Part shown: positions 13,297 to 22,010 of the stretch, in pieces
Layout: each line of letters opens with the position of its first letter
Numbering within the stretch: the stretch's first letter is position 1
Position numbers and translations under genes: made by a program
Assembly: GCF_019097595.1 (NCBI RefSeq)
Contig: NC_080719.1
Coordinates: 13,572,001 to 13,636,000 of the forward strand
Direction of reading: 5' to 3'
Length of the DNA stretch: 64,000 bases
From: Hemibagrus wyckioides
Lineage: Eukaryota; Chordata; Actinopteri; Siluriformes; Bagridae
Notes under the pieces: generated by a model
Seen by the model: only the letters and a program-made list of their open reading frames with translations
The model's database searches: none
Told to the model about the DNA's origin: nothing

Positions 13297-13680
13297 AAAT
13301 AGAATGCAAGGGGAAACTCAAGGGGAAAGATGAAGAGATGAGAGAAGGCTGAGAGAAGGGAAGAGGACAGGAGAAACAAGGAATAAAATAAAGAGAAGAG
13401 AATTAAAGAGGGAAAGAAAGAGACATACATAAACTGAGAGAGATAGTGAGACAGAAACGGATAGAGACAGAGAGAGAGAAGAGATAGACAGTGAAGTAGA
13501 CGGGGAAAGCATGAAAAATGTAAGTAAAAGAAAGACAGAGGATGAGGAAAAAATAGGTCAAGAAGCAGTGAAAGAGAAGGATAGTGAGAGAGGAAGAGAT
13601 GAAGAAAGAGAGAGCATATACTACAGAGAGAAAAAGAGTGAAACAGATGCAGCATGAGAAAGTGTGAGAGACAGATCTAT
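13195..13680. repeat. Polypurine tract with (GA)n core
   Basis: Nearly 500 bases in which the plus strand is overwhelmingly A and G, with pure GA at 13240-13294. Long frames on the minus strand here (serine/leucine runs) come only from the repeat. Confidence 0.9.
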
Positions 13681-14564
13681 GTCATTTATATAAATGAATT
13701 TAATACTCTATCTGTAATAAATGAAAAGTAAAGAGAGAGAGAGAGAGAGAGAGAGGGTCCAGGGTGAACAGTCACTCAGCACTGTCTCGGTAGGGACGGA
13801 GACATTCTGATGCAGAAGGCCAGCAGAAGTCCAGCTTCAGCCTCATGCAGCTGCGGCAGCTGCCATTAATCACACAGATGAGTGCAGCTCAGTGTAGCGT
13901 ATTATCCGGACTGTAAGACACAGCTTTGCTCTCGAGCAGGTGCTCTGACTTCTACAGTGAAGTGACGGATGTTAGGAATTAGCACAAAAATAGGGAGCAA
14001 TGCTGCTATAACGTAAAGTAACTTCTCTCAAATTGAAATAAAATAATAATTTATTATAAATTGCTGTTGTGTGAGAGAAATAAAGCATTTTAGATTTGTG
14101 CTGTTATTATAGAAATGAATCACTCCTGTTGATTATTTCCCCTTAACAGCACAAACAGTACAAGCATTACACTTAAAAGACAATTTAGGGTGAGTATCTT
14201 ATAGTCCAGTTAATTTCTTTAAACTTACGGCCCAGAAAATATTGTAAGTAGTAATGTGGAGTAGGAGAAGTATACCATCGCAACCATAAGCAAAACTGTC
14301 TGAGTGTACATGAGCTGAGGAATTCCTTGCTACTCTTCTTCATTGAGTTTATTGACAGAATGTAAATCATGCCTTGTGGACGAAAATGTGAAAATGTGTT
14401 AGGATATAATGTGTGTGTGTGTCTGTTGGCATTCTGTATATCTTGGCTTCTTGGTGGAGAGTGAATATCCCCATAAAGATAGGTAAATCCTGCAGTTTTG
14501 AATTGTTCAGCTGATACACGAAAGGAAAAGTGCTTTTTGCAGCATTATTTAAAAAGCTAAAAGA

Positions 14565-14790
14565 GCATGGCAGGAGTTCTCCAGTGTGTGAAAGCCCATA
14601 CTGTGTACGCATGTGTGAGTTCACCCAGTGTGTGTGTCTGTGTTTGTGTGTGAGTAAAACCTAATGGAGTCCAGGAATGCATGGCAGGAATGCTCCAGTG
14701 TATGAAAGCCCATACTGTGTATGCATGTCAGAGTCCACCCAGTGTGATGGTCTGTGTGTTTGTGTGTGTGTACCTGGAGTCTGGAAATTG
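14565..14790. repeat. Tandem duplication of about 114 bp reaching an exon end
   Basis: Two copies begin 'gcatggcagga' at 14565 and 14679 and continue in parallel ('gaaagcccatactgtgta', 'cacccagtgtg', a TG-rich stretch). The second copy runs into the donor and last bases of the exon at 14774-14889. The first ends in a decayed equivalent. Confidence 0.85.
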
Positions 14791-14889
14791 ATGCGCCTCA
14801 TCTCCACAGGGTCAGTGGGATGGTGTGGTGTGATCTCAGCATTGTTGAGCAGACATTTGGTGCGTGGCTCTGATTCCTTCCTTTTGCTG
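14774..14889 (-). CDS. ptprs: Juxtamembrane cytoplasmic exon with NAGNAG acceptor
   Basis: The 116-nt exon (phase 2 in, phase 1 out) reads [20 protein letters not shown], then [18 protein letters not shown]. It corresponds to human [20 protein letters not shown] and [18 protein letters not shown], which fixes the paralogue. The acceptor is a tandem AAGCAG (14892-14887). Cutting after AAG starts the exon at 14889; cutting after CAG starts it at 14886 and removes one serine. The donor is CCAG|gtacac. A decayed tandem copy of the exon's 3' end and flanking intron follows at 14565-14680. Confidence 0.95.
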
Positions 14890-15177
14890 CTTGAAAAAGA
14901 AAATCACACACACACACAGACACACAAACACACACACACATATGTAAAGACCAAAACATTGGCCCTCCATAGACATGCACAGCTAGACTCCACAACTCCA
15001 CAAACAGACTCCCAACAAAGCAAAGCCAAGAAGAGAAAGTGGTATTAAGCGTGAGCAGACTTCGCCTCGTGGCATGCGGCTCCCCCCATCTAATTAATTC
15101 CAGCACTTTATGCTGAGGCAGGTTATTTTTGTTTCGTCTTGTTTTGAAAACAGCAATAAAGTACAGCAGAGCCTTAC

Positions 15178-15189
15178 CTGTCAGGTTTG
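15178..15189 (-). CDS. ptprs: Juxtamembrane microexon (12 nt, NKPDS)
   Basis: The exon CAAACCTGACAG lies between cattggaaacag and a strong donor gtaagg. Joined to the TM exon it reads LLYK-N-K-P-D-S. Followed by the downstream acceptor of the next exon it gives [16 protein letters not shown], matching the human PTPRS sequence at that place. It enters in phase 2 and leaves in phase 2, so it can be skipped in frame (LLYKN-SKRK or LLYKN-KRK). It sits on the cytoplasmic side directly after the membrane helix. Of the short exons in this window it is the best single marker of PTPRS identity. Confidence 0.9.
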
Positions 15190-16452
15190 CTGTTTCCAAT
15201 GAAAGCAAGGAGAGAAATAAATATATAACACAAGAGGAGAAAGAAGGGGGGGGGAATCAATACGACGCATTGAAATTCACAGAGCAGGTGTCAGAGAGAA
15301 CTCATCTGCATCAGGAGCGACCTGTAAAAGGCGGAGTGTGTGTTTCATGGCTCAGTGTGGAACTATATGATCTCACAGCGGTTAAGGTCAGGATCAAGGG
15401 CAGCTGGAGGGGAAACACTATCTTACAGTCACTCACTCTGAGATACAAAACCGTTTAAAAAATCACATACACACATGCACCTGTGCACAGAGGCACGACT
15501 GTGCCTAGTAGGACATTGTTCAGCTTTAATATTTCAGAATGCTGAGTTCACTTCCACTAGGCTGTGCTTTGTTGTACACCAGGAAACATCAGTTTAAATA
15601 TTTAACCGCTCTGCTAAGATTGAAAAATTTACCCCAAATGGAATCGGTTAACCAGGACATATTCTGTGTCCCAAGTTATTCAGCTTTGCACTAATGCTGC
15701 AAACAAGTAAGATAATTTTATGGCCTTGGGTTTACCATCATGCCCGCTGCATATAAATGATCACACAGCTGCCTCGGTAACGTCATTAATACAGAAGCAG
15801 TTTTTATCATTTATATTAAAATGGTAACGCTGCTGCATCACAGCTCCAGGGTCTCGGGTTCGATCCTGAGCTCGGGTTATTGTCCGTATGTGAGTTTTTC
15901 ATGTTCACTCAGTGTTCTCCGGTTTTCTCCCAAAAACATGTGCTTCTGTGATAGACTCTGGGTCCACTGTGAACCTCAGCAGTTTGCTGAAAATGAATAA
16001 ATGAATTTGGAACTGTATCATCATCCAAATCATTTCTAATGCAGGTTTCAGGCTTCAAACTCCTACCTGAGTCTGATGCTTATGAGGTGTGACATTAAAC
16101 TAATGCCTTATTCAGACTGTCCAGATAGTAATTTAGTGCTGAGGAGCTTTCAGCTTCAAGATGCAGCTTTACATTAGCCTAACAGCTGTACTGCAAAATT
16201 GAAGACACACTCTTGGGACAGGGAATGTGACATTGACGGTAAAGGGAAAACTGTAAACTTGTTTGGGCCAAATTAGTGTAGATCACTGTAAACTCCCAAA
16301 CTATTGGCTGCTGTAGAAATCTGTACACATTAATAGATAATGAATTGTGACATCCCTATGTTGCACATATCATACTGTCATGTGTTCATTAATTATGCTC
16401 ACATCTGAGTCAGTGCCTCATGCAAGAGTCTCACCCAATCCATTTCACTCAC
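15190..16452 (-). other. Intron between transmembrane exon and 12-nt microexon
   Basis: It holds a SINE-like copy at about 15820-15995. No other exon is seen. The shorter intron 14890-15177 beside it has a (CA)n tract at about 14907-14940. Confidence 0.75.
15820..15995 (+). mobile_element. SINE-like dispersed fish repeat (partial)
   Basis: Plus-strand copy with 'catcacagctccagggtctc', 'gggttcgatcctgagctc' (a B-box-like part of a tRNA-derived head), 'agtgttctccggttttctcc' and a tail ending 'aatgaataaatgaat'. It is degenerate and probably old. Confidence 0.65.
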
Positions 16453-16613
16453 TTTTTATAGAGCAGAATGGCGATGACGATGCAAATGATGAAGACCACA
16501 GCCAGGACAGGTCCCACCACCCAGATGAGGCCGTCTCCACCCGTCTCCACGGGCTGGGGGTCCATGTCAGGGGCCATGATGGAGTCAGAGTAAGGGCTGG
16601 CCACAAACATTTT
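16453..16613 (-). CDS. ptprs: Transmembrane exon
   Basis: The 161-nt exon (phase 0 in, phase 2 out) reads [20 protein letters not shown], then [20 protein letters not shown], then [13 protein letters not shown]. The stretch from LIWVVGPVL to AILLY is the single membrane helix and is nearly identical across PTPRS, PTPRD and PTPRF. The outer flank resembles PTPRD (KMYATSPYSD). The acceptor is acgtttttag and the donor AAA|gtgagt. The last two bases (AA) combine with the first C of either the 12-nt microexon or the exon at 14889 to give asparagine. Confidence 0.96.
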
Positions 16614-16963
16614 CTAAAAAACACCCACAGTCATGATATTTGACTTGAAAAAAGACTTGAGCTGATTCTTTATACTTTATATGAAACAGACTTATGTAAC
16701 AATATTAAACAAATCTAGCTTTTATTTTTTACTAAACTGCTTTCTAAAACCTATTATAGTAAGCGTTTAGCACAGGAGTGTTGAAGAATCTTATTTGGTT
16801 GGTAAGTGCACGCATACCAGAGAACTTATAGCACGCTTATCTATTATTTATCGGTTTATTTTTATTTTATTTAGATTCTTCACTCACTCTTTATATTGTG
16901 AATGCATGATATTTATTTGAGTTGTGACTCAGAGTAGTGAGAGCGCTGAACGTTTCCACTCAC
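16614..16963 (-). other. Short intron before the transmembrane exon
   Basis: About 350 AT-rich bases. No repeat or motif of note is seen. Confidence 0.8.
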
Positions 16964-17191
16964 CGCACTGGTGGAGTTGAGCTCGGCCAGGAGGAAGAAG
17001 ATGTAGTCCTGTCCCGGCTCCAGAGCACGGTTCTCATAGCCGTTGTAGACAATCTGGTTGCCCAGCGTGAAGGCTGGGGGCATGTTGCTGGGTTTAAAGC
17101 TGGCGGTGATGTACGGCTTCTTCACGTCTACCTGGCGCAGCTGTCGTGTTGTGCGCGTGTGTCTCTGCTTCACGTTCCCGTCCCTCAACAG
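16964..17191 (-). CDS. ptprs: Membrane-proximal domain exon with proprotein cleavage region
   Basis: The 228-nt exon (76 codons, phase 0/0) reads LLRDGNVKQRHTRTTRQLRQ, then VDVKKPYITASFKPSNMPPA, then FTLGNQIVYNGYENRALEPG and QDYIFFLLAELNSTSA. It is the extracellular domain just above the membrane, in which LAR-type receptors are cut by a furin-like protease into two non-covalently linked chains. The basic run KQRHTRTTRQLR offers only minimal R-x-x-R sites (RHTR, RTTR), where mammals have RLQRRSLRHSR. The KPYI, NGYENR and LEPGQDYIFF blocks are family-typical. The acceptor is ctctgtctcttctcag; the donor is GCG|gtgagt. Confidence 0.94.
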
Positions 17192-18179
17192 CTGAGAAGA
17201 GACAGAGAGGGAAAAATCTATAGGACAACAGAAGTTCCCATTCATCCTGTAAAAATATTTTTAAGCTCTTTCATCTTAATTCTCCCTCTGGTCTGGAGTC
17301 AATGGGATATTTGCTGGCTGTGAGCCCGGATTAAAATGGAATGAGTCATCTGCTTTGGAGAAGAAAAGGGCGGAGAAAAAACAATGAAGGAACGAATCAT
17401 TCAGTAGCCAATATACCCTTGTGGCAGTCACGGCTCAAGGTTGAGTGGCTAGCAGCATCCCAGAGTGGTGAAGAAGAGGAAGAGTAATTCGGCTCTCCCC
17501 TGGCCCGGGGGAAAGCTTCGGAAACGCTTGGCTCGGTCTAGCCTGAGCTCTCCTGAGGTAACAAGGATGCTCGGCTGGGGACTGTGTTGTGTTGGGGACT
17601 GATTTGGCGTGTGGATGAGACTTTAATCACTTTAAATGTTTAAACATTTGCAGTGGAACTAGTTTTATGCACAGATGCTCCGCCCACAGATCTTCAGAAT
17701 CTCTGAGGCTTCCATCTGATTGGCTATCGGCACATTTGTGTATATGTGCATCTCATTACATAACTTTATTGGAAATATTAATGCTTCAGATTTGATTTGT
17801 CACCAGAGACTCCAAGAAGTGTGCCAAAAAATAGTGTATCCAAAAAATACTAAAGTGTCCTCAAAATTTATATTAAATGTAACAATTTCCTACAGTTACA
17901 TTTAATATAAATTTCAAGGACACTTTAGTATTTTTCAGATTGTTGGTATTTTTTTAGGATTGTTTAATTAGAAATAGCAATGTGAAAAATAAGGTACGTT
18001 ATTGATGTATTAATGGAGCCTTTTCCCCATCAAGCAACACCAAATCTTGTTTCTGTGGACTCACATTAGGTAACCAAAAGTAGAACATGGGATCGTAAAT
18101 GCTGGAATGTACATTTTTTTGCTTCTGCATATGTAAATATTCACACAGTATTCAGACAGGGAATTTCACTGCTGTGTAC
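17192..18179 (-). other. Intron with long hairpin
   Basis: The main feature is the inverted repeat at 17843-17935. The rest is unremarkable. Confidence 0.8.
17843..17935. repeat. Inverted repeat, 41-bp arms and 11-base loop
   Basis: Arm 17843-17883 pairs with 17895-17935 at 39 of 41 positions; the loop is aatttcctaca. The arms carry 'aaaaatactaaagtgtcc' and its complement. This is long enough to fold in the pre-mRNA. Confidence 0.95.
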
Positions 18180-18267
18180 CTCCTCCAGATCCATTTCATC
18201 AGGGCTCTTGATGTGTCTATTCGGCCCTCTGCCTTTCTTCAGTGGAACCACTACCACATAGACAGAT
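18180..18267 (-). CDS. ptprs: Membrane-proximal stalk exon (YVVVVPLKK...DEMDLEE)
   Basis: The 88-nt exon completes the split lysine codon and reads SVYVVVVPLKKGRGPNRHIK, then SPDEMDLEE. It matches human SYFIVMVPLRKSRGGQFLTP and SPEDMDLEEL. It starts in phase 2 and ends in phase 0. The acceptor is gctatttacag and the donor GAG|gtacac. Despite its small size it is constitutive in mammals. Confidence 0.93.
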
Positions 18268-19070
18268 CTGTAAATAGCACAGGTAAAATGTCACATGAAT
18301 AAATAATATAAAACCACAAGTAAGAGCTGTCCGGCACTGGAGCAGTGACTGTCTCCGATACAGATCCGGCTCTGTGCCACAATTACACTTTACCGTCACA
18401 GTCAGGGTGAGACTTGGCACAAAGCCACTCAAATGATTGTCAGCAAACTAAATCCAGCCAAACAGAGTTCCAATCAGAAGAAAGCTCCAGCGTTACAATA
18501 TCTGGGTAGCATTTGCACTGTCCTGAGATAAACCCGGTCCTTATGAAAGGCAGCATCTTTATTTTTGTTCTCTGTGTAAGACCAAATGTTGTATACAACT
18601 AAAGCCCATAACTAACTTCTAACATACTGAGTAGGAAAAACCAAAGCAAACATCCTCTTGACTTATTTCTTGACAATACTCTTCATAGTCGACAGTATAG
18701 ACAATAGTCTTTACTTTTGAATGAGATTATAGAAGTGTTTGCTTTCGATCATCAACATATTAGAATGTTTTGAGAAGGTAAACACATAATCACTCACGTT
18801 AGCCGACTAGCATAATGCTGCAAGCTTTAAATTCCCAGATTCGAGATTAAGTGGAACATCTAGTTAGCTATTAATGTTATGTATGTAATGTTAAGTAATA
18901 ACTACTCTAACTGAAATCTAGAGTAGTTACATAGAATGAATCCCACTAGTTCAAGATCCATCCTCAAGTAAACCTAAATGCAGTTGATAGTAAGGCAGCA
19001 GCCTCCGGTTAACATTTATTTTTTTGATTTCAGAGTGATTGAGAGTGAGAAAGATGTGGACGATGCTCAC
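18268..19070 (-). other. Intron within the stalk region
   Basis: AT-rich single-copy sequence. It has an 11-bp inverted repeat (taactactcta and its complement, 18898-18928). Nothing else is seen. Confidence 0.75.
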
Positions 19071-19324
19071 TTGATTGTGTCCCTGGTCTCGAGCTGAGGG
19101 AGGATGATAGTGACCGTGTTGTCCGGTTCTCTCCTCACGTCCAGCTCTGGTTTGCTGTTGAGGAGGGAGGGAGCGGTGCGAGCCACAAGCCGGTGTCTGG
19201 GGCCTCCGTCGCCACTGTCCAGACATGTGATGCGGAACTCGTAGGTGCTGTTGGCCCGCAGGTTGGTGATAAGAGCTTTGGTCATGCGGGCATCTATGTC
19301 CACTTTCTGGCGGTTGTATTCGAT
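19071..19324 (-). CDS. ptprs: Exon for second part of FN8 and start of stalk
   Basis: The 254-nt exon (phase 0 in, phase 2 out) reads IEYNRQKVDIDARMTKALIT, then NLRANSTYEFRITCLDSGDG, then GPRHRLVARTAPSLLNSKPE and VTIILPQLETRDTIK. It aligns with human YNGLTLDVDGRTTKKLITHL and with the NLKP..SYSF part of PTPRD. A sequon (NST) is present. Conservation with mammals is moderate, as usual for FN8. The acceptor is tttcttccggccacag; the donor is ATCAA|gtgagc. Confidence 0.92.
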
Positions 19325-19760
19325 CTGTGGCCGGAAGAAATCGAAGACGACTTACTAAAGGATAGAGGTGAAGGACCTCAAGTGAAAGAGTGTCTCTGAG
19401 TGCTGATCCTGTGTCCAGCTGGCCTTTTGTTATATAATGACGAAGGCCTCAGGTTGCACTTAGCACATAATGGATAACTATATAATAGCATGTAATCCGT
19501 CTCAGGCTGGATGTGAGACAGCGTTTAGTGGCGTACTGTAATGCTGCAAAACAAATTTGTTTTTCTTCTTGTGGTGAATTTGCACGGATGACTGTCAGTG
19601 TAACTAAATGGGCAGTGTAAAGTATTTTAAATCTGAATGGATTTCTGCAGCTTGGAAGAAAAATGTGATATAGATTAGAAATTATGCATAGAGATATATG
19701 CATGTATAAATGTGACACTTTCAGACTGTTGTTTTGAGGATCTGGTTTTGTCTCACTCAC
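19325..19760 (-). other. Intron splitting FN8
   Basis: Single-copy intron of 436 bases. No repeat or other element is seen. Confidence 0.8.
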
Positions 19761-19855
19761 CATGCAGCGGTATGGGTAGCGGCTGTCAGAAAACTTCCAT
19801 GCCAGCAGCACTGTTGTCTTGGTGACCAGCTTAACTGTGAAGTTTTTAGGAACAT
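19761..19855 (-). CDS. ptprs: Exon for first part of FN8
   Basis: The 95-nt exon (phase 1 in, phase 0 out) reads DVPKNFTVKLVTKTTVLLAW, then KFSDSRYPYRCM. It corresponds to human QVSPKNFKVKMIMKTSVLLSW and EFPDNYNSPTPYK. The acceptor is cattcgtgcggccag and the donor ATG|gtgagt. The start is phase 1, like the start of FN4, so the exons between can be skipped as a block. Confidence 0.92.
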
Positions 19856-20751
19856 CTGGCCGCACGAATGCGGATAAGAATGGAAAAAAAAAGAAACAGA
19901 CAGCTGCTTTAGTCAAGATGACAAGGGATAATGAAGAGAAAAACAAGGAAATAAAGAGAGCGAGAGACAGTGAGAAAAAGAGACTGGAAGCCTCTATTCC
20001 CGATGGGTTCCGACGAGTACGTGGTGTGTGGTGATCGCTGTGAAGGAGGTGATTAAAGGTGTTAGGACAAACAGAACAGGACACTTCCCAACTTGTGGAC
20101 ACAGACCCATGGAACACAGGATGACATACGACTCAGCCTGGTCAGATGGACCCTACCAACCCAGAGTGGCTAAGAAATTACCACAAACCCCAGAGACAGA
20201 CTTTCTCCATTTCTGGGTTCCCTCTGGATTGGCACTGCCCCACTGAGTCAGGCAGGGACAAGAGGACAGCCCAAATCACAGCATGCCTACAGCTGTTAGG
20301 AGTGTCTTGGGTTTCCATGCCACAAAACCATAATAGGACGGGAAAGGGTGGGTGAACTTTAAAAAAAAAAACAAGACGCAAAAAGAAACAAATTCAAAAA
20401 ATCTGCATTAACACTGCCTACAACTGAGATGCGACTCTCCTCTCAGCTCCTACCTGGCCATACCTGAGGGGGCGTGGCTAAATTAGGGTGTGTGTGTTCT
20501 TGCACTGTGAGAAGCGTGTCTGACCTTTCAGCACTTACCTCGCGAGTTCGGCGTTCCTCCCTTTCAAAACTGACTGACTTTTAACTTACTGACTCGACTT
20601 TTACCTTGGTTGGGGTTAGTGAACGTCCCCCCGCGTTAGTATAATCGATTCACGGTGTAGGTGCTTGGATTTTCAGTGCAGGGGTTGTGATGTTGTCTGG
20701 ATTTTTGGTTTTGGTTTTCCGGAGAAAGAGAGACAGAAAAGCAAGCCCTAC
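19856..20751 (-). other. Intron between FN7 and FN8
   Basis: Purine-rich just upstream of the FN8 acceptor on the plus strand (19875-19990). No other element is seen. Confidence 0.75.
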
Positions 20752-21345
20752 CTGTGACGAGGGCCACTGTGCGATACTGGATGGTCGGGCTGTAGGGCCC
20801 GGGACCTACGCTGGTGTGTGCGCGAATTTTGACGTCATAAACAGAGTCCGGTTTCAGGCTGTCCAACGTGTAGCTGTGTTCAGTGGCTGGCAAGCGCAGC
20901 TCCAGGGGCATGCTGACAGTGCCCGCTTCATGGTACGCCAGTGTGTATTCTGTGATAGCGCCATTGCGCTCGGCCAGAACCGGAGGCAGCCAGGAGAACT
21001 GCACCGAGCAGCAGGTGACATTAGAAGCGTCACTGAGGTGTGGGTAGCCATGTGGCGCCTCTTCGTCAAGGCTCAGCTCCTGCTTGGCCTCTTCGCCGAA
21101 GCCAGAGCGCGACATGGCTGAAATCTTGAAGATGTAGGTGGCGCCCCGGTGCATGCTGGACACAGGGAACTCACGCTCATGTGATGCAAACTCCAGCGTT
21201 GCCAATGGCGGGACATCTTTACGGCCAAACTGGAGGCGATAACCAAGGAGGTTGAGACCAGGAGGGACAATCTCTGGAGGGAGCCACCGTACCACAGCAG
21301 AGCTCTCTGAGTCCTGATGGATCCAGAGGGAGGGAGGGCCTGGTA
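20752..21345 (-). CDS. ptprs: Exon for FN6 and FN7
   Basis: The 594-nt exon (phase 1/1) encodes two FN3 domains. FN6 runs from VPGPPSLWIHQDSESSAVVR, with LLGYRLQFGRKDVPPLATLE and HRGATYIFKISAMSRSGFGE. FN7 begins near EEAPHGYPHLSDASNVTCCS, with QFSWLPPVLAERNGAITEYT and LKPDSVYDVKIRAHTSVGPG, and closes QYRTVALVT. The exon structure and the GYRLQFGRKD and PPVLAERNGAI signatures match the family. The N-terminal part of FN6 is poorly conserved. An extra cysteine pair (TCC) in FN7 is not in human PTPRS or PTPRD as I recall them. The acceptor is tttttcgccag; the donor is ACAG|gtaggg. Confidence 0.95.
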
Positions 21346-21764
21346 CTGGCGAAAAACACACAAAACACATTAATGTAATACATTTACATACTAATAACAG
21401 CATGAAAATGAATAGCAATAATAATTAGCAATTACACGCATTTGTCCCTCTGTATAACAATAATTAACATGATAGAGTGATGGAGTGAGTATGACAAAGA
21501 GCCTTAATGAGATGTGTCTCCAGATGTACAGATTGATAGCGCTAAAAGTCACATGGATTTGACTGACAAGTTGGTAGAACAAGATGAGTGTTTGTGAGTG
21601 CCAGTGGTGCTGAACACAAACACATCATTTATACCTGATTATAAATTAAGCCACTAGTCTCTTATGCAGAAACCTAGACCTAGAACCAGATAAAGAGTGT
21701 TCACACACTGACTGGTTCACAGAGCAGATGTTCAAAAACATGCAGATGTTATGGGGTGACAGAC

Positions 21765-22010
21765 ACTTCATTCATTCATTTTTAGTAATTGCTTTATCCT
21801 GGTCTGGGTGGAGGTGGGTCCAGAGCCTGGCCACTGGGTTTAAGGTGGAGGGGATGGCAGTCCATTGTAGTGGACCAAGCACACAAACATTCACATGCAT
21901 GAGCACTATGTTGAGGCACCAAGGAAACCCACATGGACATGGGGAAAACACTGAAGCTCACACAGACAGTAACCTGAGTGTAGGGTCATTGCAGAGCTGA
22001 GAGATGGCTT
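21765..22010 (-). mobile_element. SINE-like dispersed fish repeat (degenerate)
   Basis: On the plus strand it runs tail first: 'cattcattcattttta', 'ggtgggtccagagcctgg', 'ggcagtccattg', 'aaacccacatggacatgg' and 'cacacagacagtaacc'. This is the reverse of the copy at 15820. Confidence 0.65.

Larger units (their letters stand above)
9981..14773 (-). other. Intron flanking the 48-nt cassette on its 5' side
   Basis: No additional exon is seen. Contents are a GATA/GACA tract (10308-10422), a 37-base palindrome (10881-10917), (AAAG)n at 11931-11962, a long polypurine region (13195-13680, with (GA)n at 13240-13294) and another (GA)n at 13732-13756. It ends in a tandem duplication next to the upstream exon's donor (14565-14785). 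Confidence 0.75.

Noticed and set aside
13188..13655. Long open frame of serine, leucine and phenylalanine on the minus strand
   Set aside because: It is translation of a polypurine/polypyrimidine repeat tract with no codon or splice evidence.
15840..15870. tRNA-like 'gggttcgatcctgagctc' as a tRNA gene
   Set aside because: No acceptor stem or anticodon arm can be built; it is the B-box-like part of a SINE-type repeat.
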